64,000 nucleotides of DNA from Arcuatula senhousia (GCA_963971305.1 OZ020303.1:19465184-19529183); one strand, 5' to 3'; positions 28,668 through 42,375 are shown, counted from the stretch's first letter. The notes: generated by a model from the sequence alone, not told the origin. Numbers and translations: made by a program.

Positions 28668-28970
28668 TCATAATCTTATAGTGTGTGTGTGTGTGTTGGT
28701 GTTTAACGCACTTTATCGACACACCTGGGCCATGTAGGCGGTCAGTGTTTAATGGTGGAGGAAACTGGAGTACCCGAAGGAAACCACCGACCTTGAGCAG
28801 GTAACTGACAAACCTATTCACATGCAGTTGGGGAAGTTTTTTTTTTTGTTAAATACAAACGGGGACTTGAACCAGCTCAGGATCAGAGGTGATCGGCTAG
28901 TGATCGATAGTGTGTTATTTAAACCAGCGCCTTAGACCACTTGGCCATCCAGGCCCCTCATAATCTTATA
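28668..28970 (-). mobile_element. tRNA-derived SINE with 13-bp target-site duplication
   Basis: A perfect direct repeat TCATAATCTTATA flanks the insertion at 28,668-28,680 and 28,958-28,970. The 277-bp element between them is on the minus strand. It begins GGGGCCTGGATGGCCAAG, with an A-box-like TGGCCAAGTGGTCTAAGG, and has a B box GGTTCAAGTCC about 60 bases later, like a leucine or serine tRNA with a long variable arm. A body follows, ending in GATAAAGTGCGTTAAACACC and a CA-repeat tail (28,681-28,696). Head, body, simple tail and target duplication are all present, so this is a full-length SINE mobilised by a LINE in trans. The AACACC(CA)n tail is common in bivalve SINEs from memory. Confidence 0.9.
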
Positions 28971-31429
28971 AAAGGACTATATACATTAGGCAACAAGCCT
29001 TGTAAACATCAAATAGCAGATCAGCAACACCATAAGCAAATTCCAGGGGTGAAATTCCATCTTCCCTTGGATTCCTTGCAATGTCTCAGCAAAAATCAAC
29101 CTTGCAAATCCCTTTTCTTTTATTCTTGGATTCTGGGTTATACTCCCTCCCCCTTTTACAACCTTAAAGCAGCTAAATTGTTACAAAATCTTTACATGAA
29201 GACTTTGTTCTTTTTCCCAATGATATCCTTCATAAAGAAACATGCTTTAACAAAACCAACTATTTAAAAACTAATAGAATTTGCATTGAAGAGAAAAGGA
29301 AAATTAATCAAAATGATGAATATAATTCTTTTACAAATACACATTATATCTAATGTTTAAAACCTGCAAATGCAACTTTACTTTACATCAGAAACACATT
29401 AAAGTAAACTTTTTTTTCCCTTTTCTGCATCAAGCTACCTTGAGTTATATTGATAAATTATTTTATCATCCATAAACCGTGAAAACACCATAATAGGCGA
29501 AAAAGATATTAAACATTATATTTTTTCTTCTTTTAATTACAAGAAATTAGTTTATAAATGTTTGTGTAATGTACTTTTCAAGCCCTAAAAAGCTTTCGTT
29601 TAATTGTGAAAATTGCAATAAAAATTGACAAATGAGAATTTTTATGGTTCTTAATGACTTTTTGCATAACATTTAATTTTTTGTCCCATTTATTTTCCTG
29701 AGATAATATTAAGATACTTAATTGAACATAACACTTTCACTTTTATATCTATTATGAATTTTTATCAATGATTTATATCGGAACAAATAAAAATATTTTT
29801 GGCAACTGTGATTACTGTGCTCAGGTTTAAAATCAGTAAGTTTATGTGGACATAAAACTAAAAAATACCGTATGAGTTGTTTTTTCACAGGCGCTAAATT
29901 TCATGGATTTCTTTAAAATTGAGAGATTTTTTTTTTCGCGGAATTCAATTCTAGGGATTACTTCAATGCAAGTAAATACTTTTCATACACTCTATATGAG
30001 ATTTTATTTTCGTTGGTTTAAATTTTTGCGAGTTGCCAAAGTTCATGACATAGAGAAAATATGAATTTTCATAAAATAGCATTATTTTCAAAGGGCAGGT
30101 ATTTTTTGTACAGTGCCCTCTAACCCAAACTGTGCTTATTTCTTGTCTATGGATCAATTTCAGAAGACAATGTTGTCGCACATACACAAAGAGGAAGTAC
30201 AACTAAAACTACATTGAAGATTGCAACACAGCAAATGTTATTTACCAGATAATTTGCTAATTATGCAAGAAACAAATATATGGGCAAAAGCAAACACCCT
30301 TTTAAAAAATGTCTCGGAGCACATCTCCAATACAAAAGAATCAGGAGGTTAACACTTCAATCTCAAAAATCATAATAATATACATCATAATTATATGTCA
30401 TTTGAGATCAATCAAGTCATCTGGAACCCAGAAGGTCCAACATCTGACAAACTTAAAATCTTAACGGAGGACTACTGGATTGACCAAGCACACAAACCCG
30501 TAAGGATAAATAGTTTGGAGAGCTCTACACATCAGTCATATTCTTCTTATTCATCTGCCCTCTAAAAGACTTGACTATGCCACTCTCCACTGAGTATACC
30601 TCCATTTTATATTCAGAACATCTAATGAAACATGTTATGATACCAAAAAGAAATGTTTAATGTGGCAAATGTGGAAATATATTTTTCCTGATACAGAAAA
30701 CAAATTCCTTAGTCTAACCATTCTATAGAACTATTTAATATGTACAATATTGACACCTTTTCTCTTTCATCTGAGCTTATCTAGTTCTGTTTGAACAGGT
30801 TGTCTGAATTGATGAACAAAATACAAGTTTGATGCACCCAAGCTGTCAGAATTAACAATATGGTTCACTTTTAAATTCTTTGAAAAAGCTCTTACTTTAT
30901 TATGAATAACCTGATCTGACTCAATGTAATTCTTTTTCTTTTTAATTGGACTCTTTTCAACCATACCAAGAATTGTCATGTTATGCATACAGGTTTATGT
31001 AGCCAAAATAAAAGAGATATGTAGACCAATATTAATCTTTATCAAGAAAAGTGTAACCTAGTGTGTTCATGAAATTTTTAATGCAAATCCTCAAACTGTG
31101 TAAAATAACAATCTTTACCCCTTCAAGCTTTGAGAGTTTTACCATTTACAAAAACTGTGAACAGACCAGAGGACAAATGGAAAACTAGATTGCAACTCTA
31201 TCCTTAAAGCAGGTTCATGCAGTATCCTATTTTTTTCAGCTTGAATGTCTTACTATTTTGTGTCTTTGATAAGTAGCTAACAGCTTCAAAATAGTTTCAT
31301 CATGCCTATGACGAATTGGGGAATAGAAAATGACCTGGTTGATAACATAGTGATTTCAACTTTCATGTTCATGTCCTGAATTATAGTTTGAATTGTTGAA
31401 TCCAAATTACAATAGTGCTCACCATTATT
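28971..31429. other. Gene-free stretch
   Basis: AT-rich and without supported exons. A small region near 29,870-30,060 has the TTTTCGCGG/TTTTTGCGAG style seen in the 20.4-kb element, but I could not define ends. Confidence 0.45.
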
Positions 31430-31630
31430 TTAAAAGCAGCCTTTAGTCAAACTTGCATCCTATAAAATCTACCAACAAGTATCAATAATAAAAGCCATAA
31501 AATTTCATCTTCTTAATCTAAGGCATGGGTACATTTAAAAGCAGCCTTTAGACAGAATTAAATCCTGTTAAAGTTTGCTGCAGATCTGCCAACAAGTCAG
31601 AATATTAAAAACCATAAACTTCCATCTCCC
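31430..31630. repeat. Imperfect two-copy tandem duplication, about 106 bp
   Basis: TTTAAAAGCAGCCTTTAG occurs at about 31,429 and 31,535. In both copies it is followed in order by AATCCT/CATCCT, CCAACAAGT, ATAAAAGCCATAA/TTAAAAACCATAA and TTCATCT/TCCATCT. This is an old, diverged tandem duplication. Confidence 0.55.
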
Positions 31631-32249
31631 ACAAAACATAAACTTTCAGTTTGAAGCTTTAATGAAATTGAAACATCTGTACAGCCTCATTTAAAATTCA
31701 ATAAACCAAAAGATGTGTAAAATACCCTTCAATATAAACAGGAATGGAAAGTTTGTAATTGTTAAGGCTTCAATTGTTCCATATTGTCAATAGCATAGGG
31801 TAATTCAGAAGAAATAAAATAAGCTTCGCTATGGCAGACTTCCAGATGAGATGTTCTTTATAAAAACTGATACAGATGATTTACTTGACTAGACAACCTT
31901 TAGAATTGAATTGTCTTTTGAAATTCAGATCAATACTTGACAATCTTCAACAAATCATAACTTGCAAAAGTAAGTCAAAATGGGGCCTGATTTCATTAAA
32001 CAGGAAGTAGGTAAGCAACAGACCTGAAATAAAATCCCAAGATATCGGCTTCATACCAAAAGTCTGTGATAAGTAGTTGCAGAGGTCATTGATATGAATA
32101 TATTTTGTGTTCATTAGTGATTGGCTGAGTGTTGTACTGAGATGATCACCTCAATATCACTTTTATGTCTTCACAATGGTGTCTTTTTGTGTTACTACCA
32201 AACTCTAAGATTGCAATCAGAGAGGGAGGTTTGGCGTGCCATAAAACCT

Positions 32250-32405
32250 TGTCTAACCCACCATTTCTTTTAAAATGCCTGTACCAAGTCAGGACCATTG
32301 CCATCTTCAAACTTTTCTGGTATGTCTTCCTTGTTTTGTTTCTTCTCTTGGACATTGAGATTGATCCTTCAAGTTCGGTAATTTTGTTATTACCTTTATT
32401 TACCT
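32250..32405 (+). repeat. Dispersed repeat, copy 2 of 2
   Basis: The segment contains TAAAATGCCTGTACCAAGTC, AGGACCATTGCCATCTTC and GGTATGTCTTCCTTGTTTTG, in the same order as the segment at 14,775-14,935. The open frames crossing it on both strands have no domain. Confidence 0.5.
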
Positions 32406-35400
32406 GCCTGACAAACAAGATTTTCACCTACAAAATGAATTGCCATGGTGGTAGAAACAAGAAGTAAATAAAGAGTACCATAATTCCATGTAGTTAAATA
32501 GAAAGGGGAGTAAATTGGAGCAAATGTGGGCCAACTTCTCACAATTGTTTTTAAACCCATGTTTCACTCAATCAAACAATTTTAGCATAATCCAAAATGT
32601 ATTACTTTTATTAGATCTTCATAAAAATTTAGCTATGTTCCATTAAAATCATTTCCATGAAATATATTCAACAACTGTACACTCAGGTGCCAGTATCTAA
32701 GACCCACATTTTCTCCAGGTGCCAGTTGAATTCAATATTCCTTAACTTACAGCTATTTTAGGGTGTGTACAATGTAAATGCATTAGAAGATAAAAATTAA
32801 TCAAAAGATAGTAAACCTCTGGAGATACTATTCGTTTCTATGCATTTTATCTTTAACATCTTGTTTTCAATTTGTTTTACACATTAATTCTTAAATAATA
32901 TGGAATTCCTATAATTTTACATAAGTAACATTTAGAGATAAGAGAGAACACAAATTGGAAGGCAATGAGGTTAAAAACAAACAAAAACCAGAATGGGACT
33001 ACATAAATCAACAGACCAACACCATATAATTCCATAGAGACTTTAAACTCCATAAAAAAACTCTTAAAAGGCAATAGGAATCTGTACTTCAAAAGCACTG
33101 AAAATTATAACTTTAATTTGTATAAAAGTTTGACCATACTGGATTTATTTTTGTACATCTCAAACAAAGCCTTATTTTGTCATTGGTACACAAATGCTCC
33201 TCTAAAGGGCCCAAAACAGGAAGTAAAGGTGGGAAAAGTGTTGAACGTTAGGATATACATTTTATCTATCGTACCTATCCACACTGCTTAATTTCAAATC
33301 ATTCCAATATACAGTTTCTGGGAAAGGCTTAACAGATATTTATACATGTATATCAGTCCAGTCCCAAACAGGAAGCAGGTGTCTTGATAGTTGCTCAGGA
33401 CATATAAAATGTCATACCAGACCATGCATTAATAACATTAGGAAAAATGGTTGAATATATATGTAATACCTTTAGTGGAACCATTGACCAAGCCTGCTAT
33501 CAGATCACTCAAAAGCCTTTTACAAAAGGTCTGGATTCATCGCTGTACCTCCATCAACAATCACTTATACTATTCCAAATAAGTAAATAAATCTGAAGTC
33601 TTTTATTTTTAATGTAAATGTAGCCATATATACAATTATTCATATATGGGTGTGAAGCAATTAGCAGTACCAGTACTAAATGTACTAAAATTTTACATTA
33701 CACCAACCCCTATTACATAACTCATATATAACTAATGTTCTGGTTGTAATAAACGAGGAAAATGTACTTCAGGTTCAAACATTATTATTAAGAATCTGAG
33801 TTTTTGCTTGAAAAATCCTCAATTTGCATATTCATTTTTTATTCTTAATATCAAATAAAGTATGATGTAACATTAATAAATTCAGATGCACTTTTAAAGT
33901 AGAAATGATGCACTCGGAATGTTTTACAGAAAAGGATTTGCATAAACCAACAACAACAAAAACAAAAATTGTGTCTGCATTTTCATTGTACATGTATATT
34001 ATCGGTTTTTTTTTAGAAGTTTAAAAGCTGCATAAGGTGAGTGTAATTTCTGAGTAAATGTAGACATGTATTGAAAGATAGATTGATTAATGTTTGATTT
34101 TTTGGCTCAGCCATCATCTGACATGTAAATCTTAGTTTCATTTTTTTTTCGAACAATATTGTAAGTCTTACCTGTAAGAAGTTTCAAATCTAAACATAAA
34201 ACAGGAACACTACCATTTACAGCCTAGAACCATGAACTCTATGACCCTGAAATATAATTGAAAATTTATACATAATTACTTGATGGGTTAATTTTTTATG
34301 GATTTTAGCCAAACAGATGCAAACAGTTAAAAGATATAATGGACTTGTAAATGCTTTGATCCTGATAATGCAATACATTTAGTGGGAAACTTGAGACAAT
34401 GTTTCCCTCTCATAATGGACAAATTCTAGAATTATTTATAACATATGTTTGAATGTCTTAATTGATTTTTAACAAGCACTGATCACTTTATAATTAGAAG
34501 ACCTGTACTTTTATTACCAGAAGTGAGTGCTCAATTTATCAAATTGTACCAAACATGTGCCATGGCCAGATACTTCACCTTGCTTTATCCTTGTTTAGTT
34601 CATGTTTACGAAGTTTCATGAAAATCTGCTTAAGCTTTTTTGAAAGATCTATGAACAGAATTCAACCAGTGATCTAGGTGACCTACCAAAATACCTCCCC
34701 TTCCCCCCCCAAAAAAAAAATTCAATCTTCTTTTTATGATTTTACATTCAAAATTAAATAAAAAATAAGGAAATGTGTTCCATTTTTGAGCTCATTCAGG
34801 CCTTACTATGTGAATTACAAATTAATATAAAAGGTACAGAAATTTTGTTTTTGACGTACAAGCATTCCAAATAAATGTAACATCACCAAAATATGGTTAC
34901 GGCTTAAACAATGTAATATAATCTGAATTAGGAGTAAAAGTTTCCAATTCTGATGCCTTTCATGAAGAAAAAATTACGCAGTCCTACATCTAAACCCAAA
35001 ATCTACCATCAAATGATGTTGGAGCTTATCGGTATAGTACGGCCACTATTTCAATGTCTAACGTCTTCTTTGAAAATAACTTTTGAAATTGAGAAAATAT
35101 CCCTTAAATACCTAACGATGTTCACAACACCTTTAACACCATTGACAATTTATCAACAGCGAGGTGACAAGTTTTAATTTATCAGTAAGGTTCGGCATAA
35201 GAAAGGGCATCACTTGTCATGTCTTTTCCATGTAAACAATCTCTCAAACTTCACAATGTCACATACATTACGTATCGGTTCACTTTTATAGCGTCCCTTT
35301 AAACAGTAAATTGTTACCAATACTTGTAATGAAACAATATTGATCGTTTGATTAAGATTAATAAAAACTTTGATTTGACACGATAAAATACCAATGTTCT

Positions 35401-38400
35401 AAGATACCAATGAATTTTGAAGTGTTGTGGAAATCTCAGTCATAATTTCAGGTAAAATCTAGGTATTTCTCAATATTACAAATTGGATGGTCTGGATGAG
35501 TTTGTGAAAGCTTGGCAACCAAGATCCATATAATTACTGATATTAAATTTTTATTCAAAACACTAAATTATCAAGTCATCATGACTTATAAGCTGATCCC
35601 ACAGGATAAGTTCATAATGTACTTTGCACATACTAACTTAAAAGATTAAAGGAATTGGGGCAAAGTCCTATTCAACATATTTTAAATGAGCTCTACAGCA
35701 TCATTCTAAAGAATTGCTTTCTCTTCCTTTTTAGGTTAAAGTATTAAGTGTGTTACAAAGTGTATAAAAATCAGGACAGAGACTGACATTTTCCTTTGAT
35801 AGTCTTACTGGCTTTTTTCTCCTTTGATAGTTTAACTTCTTATCAATGATGTGTCATATTAACAGATATAAAATCTTGATACCTTCAGAAAAATTAACTT
35901 CTCCACTCTTCACCAAATGTCAAGAGACAATAATAAACAGGCCATGTGCAACATCAAAAATTTACAAAAAATATAAAAATCAACTAAATTTTTAAAAATA
36001 TCATTTACAAGTGACATTTATGACAGAATTTAATTAAATTTGACTATTATCTGACTGTGTTCACACTTTGAAAAAGAAATCTGTCTCACAACTGGGTCCC
36101 AAAGTTTTCAATATTCTTTCATCTGCTGTTTTGCTTGCAGTCTCTATTATTGAAGATTTTATCCTTTGACGAACATGCATTAAGGACCAATCATAATGAA
36201 ACCTAATGAATTTAGCACCAAATATCTTCATTTAATTAATATTGAAAATTGAATGATAATCTGTGATTTCATGAAAATCTCATACTGGGTGTTCCAAGGA
36301 AAACTGATCAAAAATCTATAAAATTGACATTGGTTTTGGTACTGGAGTGATGAGAAATAATCTAAATAAACTTGTCCAGAGGATGAACATGTTCAATAAA
36401 GAGTGATTCAGCCTGTATGTACAACATAAGCAGTCATTTTATGCAAAACTAGTGTGACAGATGCTGCTTTGTCATTTTTAAGCTTTAATAAACAGATTAC
36501 TTGTAGCTTGAACCTTTTCTTTGTTTTCTATTTTCTTTTTAATGATTGAACACATCTTTGCTTGCTTTAAACTTGAAGAAATTTTGACTTGCAATTTGTT
36601 CTGCATAAAATTTACTGTTAAAGAAGGACAGGGAAAGATTTGAAAAGGGGACGCTTAAAGTGCCTAAAAAATACATTTTAGTGAAGATGAAGTTGTCACA
36701 TTTATTCATGGTTAAAACAGATAAAAACATATTTCTTTAAATCATCACAATGGACATGAAATCAAAATCATAAATGATTTTTTTTTATTTCTAAATTGTC
36801 TTATATTCCAATTGGAAATCAAGTAGTGAATTTTACATTTTTTCAGCAGCATAACATAGTTATTATAAAAAACAAGCAATGATTTTAGGAAGCTAATTGT
36901 AGTCCATTCACCTTCATACTAAGTTGATTTAAGTGCTCAATATAAGAAATATATATCATTAGTATAAAATCTGGCTTTAGAAGTCAGTGATTATCAAACA
37001 AATTAAATAAATTAATCATTACAGAGTTCAAATGAAGCAAAACTGTTCCACCTGTTGGTGAGAAGGCAAAACATAAAATATCATAAAAACATCAAACTCT
37101 ATACTTTTTCTGAAGATATTTTCTTGGCCCTTTCTAAAAATACAGCATATAAAATTTCTCAATAAATACGTTATTTATGATTTCCTTCAGACTCAAAGCC
37201 TTCTCTTTTTCAAGATTGAGAAAAATTGAATTGATTATCATGAAATGAAATTTTCAAGCTTCAGTTTTTTTTTTTAATTTCTCTACTCAACAGGCAGGTA
37301 TCGTGCAGTGTTTGACTATTAACTTTATGCACATGCATTCTATTCATGCTGGAAATAATGCAACTAAGTTTCTGCTTTGGTGAATCTCAAAAGATTTTTA
37401 TGGAAATTGTACAGTTGCAGTGTATTTTGTCCAGATTTTCTTTGTTTGGTAATCAGACGTGATTCACAGATGCCGTCATCGCATTGTTGCCTCTGTAGGT
37501 CAGCAGGATATTATAATCATTTACATAATTTTGTATTTTCATAAAAATGTCTTGTGTAGCAGCTTCAAAAATCAATTAGAAATTCAATTTAACAATGTTT
37601 TTGTAATCTATTTTTTACATAATGTTACTATAATTTTAAGCAAAATTCAAAATAAAATTGATAAAGAAACTCAGTTTGAATGTGTTCCAACACATGCATA
37701 CAAAAGTAAATGGCTCTTTTGGCCATCCCGGTCTCTTGATAATGAAAATTAGTTGAGCCAACAAATGATGCAAATATTCTAATTTCAAAATACTTAACCA
37801 AATTATTCTCACAGAAAAAAATAAAAACTTAATAACTGTCTAGCCGTTTTGAGAGGGGTTGGTGCAACTGGGACATTATCCAATTGCACAATCCTACCAT
37901 TTGATGGTTTAAATGTGGTAACTCCTGCAGAATTAACATGCATTCTGCACACAACATGTCATATTTCATAGATATAAAGTGACAGAATTGTCATTAAAAC
38001 TTCATTTCAATCCCCCAAAAAACATACCTCATATTTTTATCTTTAAGATGGATATCTTTTTTATATGGCACATGAAGGAACAGTTCTATGTAAAATTCTG
38101 GCAGAGATCGTTTGGAGCAGTTGTCAGCCCATGAATCAAACTTTACAGATACATACAAAGAAAATTGCTTGAGCAGAACAAGACAAAAATACAAAAAGTC
38201 TTAAATTTATTTTCAATATGTTAAAAGCTTTTTATCATCTGCTTATGAATTTCTCTAAGGAATTAAACCTTGATGCAAAATTATTCAAAATCTGTCAAAA
38301 TCTGATTGCAAAACTAATAATTTATCCCAAAGGAAGGAATTTATCTGTCTACTATATGATGTTTCTCATCTTCAAAAAGGTGAAGCTTCATGCAGTCGTG

Positions 38401-38803
38401 CAACTGTGTAGATGTTAGATAATTTCTTTGTAATTTAAATGATAATTTTTCTCTATTTTAATCAACAGACAAACTGCAATATGCATAAATATATGATAAA
38501 TCTACCATCAAGATAAATTGAAAATTAGCAAATTTAGTATGAATCCATTTAAATTAATTTGTATCTGTGGCTACTAATCAAAGAGAAATAACTGTGATTC
38601 TTGTAATGTCATCGCAGGTGTGAATCAAAATAAAATATGCATTAGGATTTATCAATTGATGTCTAAAATCCAACTTTTTGCTTAACTATTAAAAGATTAA
38701 GCTAGATCTCAATTACCAAGAGGAATTTATAAATAAATTTTAGAAGAATATTAGTTTTATTTGCGTTGAAAGAAAATTGAGGCCATTTTCTTGTATACAT
38801 TTA
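32406..38803. other. Long gene-free stretch
   Basis: AT-rich and without a supported exon. A worn repeat-core-like segment with CAAACAGGAAG motifs lies at about 33,190-33,480. There is a C-run/A-run at 34,700-34,720. Confidence 0.5.
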
Positions 38804-39598
38804 AACAAGTGTGGCCACTAAAAGTATGTCTCGCCTGCCGGCACCATCACTAAAATCAACTACCTAAGCTTTCATTTCTTGATATAAACACAAAAAGTGT
38901 CTGTATACCCAATATCAGATGCCTAGCTATTATTCTATTCAAGCAATCCATTGTCCACACAAGTATTACAAAAAGTTTTCTGCCTGAAAAAACGACCTAA
39001 GTTTACAGAGTCACTGGAGCGTGAAAATGGGGTCAGGGTCACATGAAATGATGACAGTTGTGAAGACCATAACTGGAACTGTCTGTATACCAAATATCAG
39101 ATGCCTAGCTAATATACTTTTCCAGCAATTCATCGTCCACAAAAGTCTTACAAAAACGTTTACGGCCTGAAAAAAGACCTAAGTTCACAGAGTCACTGGA
39201 GCGTGAAAATAGGGTCAGGGTCACATGGCATGGTGACAGTTGCGTAGACCATAACCTGAACTGTCTGTATACCAAATATCAGATGCCTAACTAATATACT
39301 TTTCCTGCAATTCATCGTCCACAATAGTCTTACAAAAAAGTTTACAGCCTGAAAAAAGACCTAAGTTCACAGAGTCACTGTAGCGTGAAAATGGGGTCAG
39401 GGTCAAACGGCATGGTGACAGTTGCATAGACCATTACCTGAACTGTCTGTATACCAAATATCAGATGCCTAGCTATTATACTTAACAAGCAATTCATTGT
39501 CCACAAAAGTCTTACAAAAAAGTTTACGCCGCCGCCGCCGCCACCGGAAAGTAATACCTATGTCTCGCCTTCTGCGACTATTCGTCGCAGGCGAGACA
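38804..39598 (-). mobile_element. GTCTCGC-hairpin tandem-core element, copy 1 (Helentron-like)
   Basis: Read on the minus strand, the element starts after a T-run with the hairpin GTCTCGCC...GGCGAGAC (39,562-39,597), followed by ATAGGTATTACTTTC and a CCG-type microsatellite (39,528-39,545). The core is a tandem repeat of 182 bp: GACCTAAGTT begins at 38,994, 39,176 and 39,358. The 3' end repeats the right arm as GGCGAGACATACTTTTAGTG and closes with ACACTTGTTT. Copies at 56.7 and 61.0 kb share the same ends. There is no coding capacity, so it is non-autonomous. The class name is inference from end structure. Confidence 0.75.
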
Positions 39599-39828
39599 AA
39601 AATCTAAAGAATTTGATTGGATTTTACGATCATTAAACTCTGCCTAATATTTCCCAATCCAGTTTAAACCAGAATACAACAATGAAGTTTACATAGACTT
39701 TGCAGTTGCATGGACTCCAGGTGCAGTTGATTGACAGGTGCAAATATTATTACACTAAATTAATTAACCATATTTTTAATATTTTCATAGACAAAATAAT
39801 TTAACAAAAATTTTGCGCAAAATATACC

Positions 39829-40368
39829 ACTAAAGGACATGGTATGGTAAGGGCCATATTTGGCCCTCTATTTTATGAAAAAATACATCTCAAGTAGTTA
39901 ATGGAAATGCACTTTATATATGGAGTACAATGGTTCAAATTAATGAGTATGCTTTCAATTTCCAATAATCTTCTAAATTTTTCAATTTTATAGACACCCA
40001 AAACTGTTGATTTTTAGAGATTAAATTGTGATTTTCAAAGGCCTCTGCCTACTTCTTAACTGATCTAGACTTTAATTGAAGTGAATTTTAGAATTCAGTA
40101 ACAAAATTTATGGGTCAAGAAGGCGGAGGCATCTTAAAATTGAAAAAATGACCCAAAATGTGTCCAATTTCAGCCAATTTGACAGAAATCTACACATTTT
40201 GTTTGTTATAACACCCTGTTTTTCATCATTTTTAAAAAAAATATAAGAACAAGTTTGTACATTCACTTGAACTTCTAAATAGCTTAGGGAATATTTTCCA
40301 TAACAATTTTGAATTTCTTAGTCATAGAGGGGGCCAAATATGCGCCTTACTGTACCTTGTCCTTTATT
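39829..40368. mobile_element. Inverted-repeat element starting TAAAGGACA, about 540 bp
   Basis: The left end is TAAAGGACATGGTATGGTAA, followed by GGGCCATATTTGGCCC. The right end on the minus strand is TAAAGGACAAGGTACAGTAA, followed by GGCGCATATTTGGCCC. The imperfect terminal inverted repeats run about 40 bases. There is no transposase-length open frame. The ends resemble those of the element at 44,314-44,914. The target duplication is unclear; TA is possible. Confidence 0.65.
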
Positions 40369-40375
40369 TATAAGT

Positions 40376-40526
40376 ATTAACTGTAATAATTTTTTGGTTT
40401 ATAGAAGCCATAAACTAAATTTCTAATGGTGCACATTTAACATAATCCGCTTGGCAGATTATTCAATGTGCACCATGAAAAATTTAGTTAATGGTTCAAT
40501 TAACCAAAAAATTATTACAATTAATT
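40376..40526. mobile_element. Foldback hairpin element
   Basis: Two arms of about 60 bases form an imperfect palindrome around a spacer of about 30 bases. The left arm contains TAATAATTTTTTGGTT and AATGGTGCACATT. The right arm contains AATGTGCACCAT and AACCAAAAAATTATTA. The transcript or single strand could form a long hairpin. No gene is present. It lies immediately beside the inverted-repeat element ending near 40,368. Confidence 0.7.
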
Positions 40527-41961
40527 TTCAAATAAACATAATGGTCCATAAAACAGTAATCCCAAAATTTGTTTAAATAGATCTAGATCTTCAACTAGAA
40601 ATGCAAGATAGCTCACTAATGACTAATGAACCACATGTAAAACATTTTAAAGTACAATTTTCTATATATAATGTACCTTTATTGTATATGTACAGGTTTT
40701 TATATCTTATTTAACATTACAAACCCATTTTTAAATATTCCAATTTAACACAATTCTTACCTATTTGAGGTAAATCCCTTTGTAATTTCTTTCGCTAAAA
40801 ACCAGCAGTTTTTTTAGCAAGAGAATTCAACTAATTTTCCACCAGCTTTTTTCTTTCAGGTCATATCTCTATTGTAAAGATATTCAACAAGGATTAGTTT
40901 TTATTGTAGCATCAACAATGTTAAAATGGTGACAGTCTAATTTGACTTGTGAAAGGTATTGAGGTGGAGTGATTGCATTGTGTTTGGTCACTTTTTTAAG
41001 GTTGGACAGGTGACCTGCTAAGTCATTAACTTCTAATTATCAATTTACTGGCTGGGGCCGTCCAATTATGGGGGATGGAAACATCATGCCTGACTGCATC
41101 CATTTGCACAAAGGCTATCAAGATGACAATACTGTTGATTTGACACAGGAAATGATGCTGACAAATTTTGATGTTAATTAGAAAGTAAGGGTTCTTTAAA
41201 TATTTCACGACTGGGAAAATTGTTATTTTGAAACAAAAATGACAATTTAAAGTCAGAAACGTTCATAGTTAAAATGTCAGGTGCAGCACAACTTCTGAAA
41301 GTCATCCATGTATACAGTAAGGCTGAAGATAACTTCCTTTGTACAGCCTTTTTACTTATAGCTAGGGAGTGATTCTCCCTTTACAGAAAACCTGTTCAGT
41401 TGGATTAACAAAAGAATATATAAGAAGATATTTTTTTTCTAACTAGTAATATAATGATTTGTTCAAATGTACAACAGAACCTTAATTAATCAGCAGCAAT
41501 TTAAAAATCAACAATAGAAAACAGCCAAAAGCTTCAATGCGACCAGTGATCACAGATTGCTGTCTTGTACATTCATAGTTGGCAACATTATTTTTATGGT
41601 TGTCAATTTGGTACTTTACAATTAATTTCTACTTGCCCAAATAAAAAAGAAAAAGAACAAATTTTATTCAGTCAATCCTTTCCAGCAATGATTTATTCAA
41701 ACTTGCAATGCTGATAGGTCTGTTGCTTAATGCTCTAATGAATTATACTTGCCTAATATACAGAAGTAAATTTCCTAAAAACCTTGATATGTCATCTTTT
41801 GCTGGCAGCTTTAATAAGCAGGGAAGGTGTTTCCCTATCAAGATAGTGTGAGTGATCTCCAAGAGAGACTTAGACATTTTAAGATCCATTCTTAATGTCA
41901 TGGACTCTGAATATTGGACCTGAAATAACAATGTGTATATAATTATATATACTACAGAAAA
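40527..41961. other. Gene-free stretch with one doubtful exon-like frame
   Basis: AT-rich. A plus-strand frame at about 41,012-41,181 is slightly more GC-rich and reads through GWGRPIMGDGNIMPDC to a TAG stop. It matches no family I know and has no convincing splice acceptor, so it is not called as a gene. Confidence 0.4.
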
Positions 41962-42223
41962 ACATATCATCGAAAAATATTTCTGAAATAGTATGATTTG
42001 GACATGCAAAGCTATTCCAAAATTTGTTCATGGGTGCTATAGCAGGCTAGAACCGCTAACTCTTCCTGAGCACATGAGTTCACTCATGAAAAATATATCA
42101 TCAAAAAATATTTCTGAAATAGTATGATTTAGGCATGTAAAGCTATTCCAAAGTTTGTTCACGGGTGCTATAGCAGGCAGGAACCGCTAACTCTTCCTGA
42201 GCACCTGAGTTCACTCTTGTTTC
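41962..42223 (+). repeat. Two-copy tandem repeat, 131 bp, in a retroelement 3' end
   Basis: ATCATC[G/A]AAAAATATTTCTG recurs at 41,966 and 42,097. Each copy ends in GGTGCTATAGCAGGC followed by AGGAACCGCTAACTCTTCC/TAGAACCGCTAACTCTTCC and GAGTTCACTC. The second half of each unit matches the retroelement 3' UTR of copy A on the minus strand at about 2385-2430, so part of that UTR has been tandemly duplicated here. Confidence 0.8.
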
Positions 42224-42375
42224 TACTCGGGTCTGCTTTGTTGATTTCTGTTCCGTTGATTTTCCGTTTTGTGTTTCCTCGTGCTGTTCATGTTACCGGA
42301 TTTGTTGTTGCCCTTTCTCACTTTTGAGACTTGCATGCCCAATTGGCATGATTGGTGCCTCTTTGCTTCTTTAGT
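42224..42375 (+). repeat. 3' UTR of a retroelement, copy B
   Basis: The landmarks CTTTGTTGATTTCTGTT, TTTTGTGTTTCCT, GTGCTGTTCATG, TTACCGG and GGTGCCTCTTTGC appear in the same order as in the minus-strand copy at 2222-2380. The 88-codon open frame at 42,269-42,529 is a by-product of this repeat. The polymerase fragment seen at 2.5 kb is not present upstream here. Confidence 0.7.
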
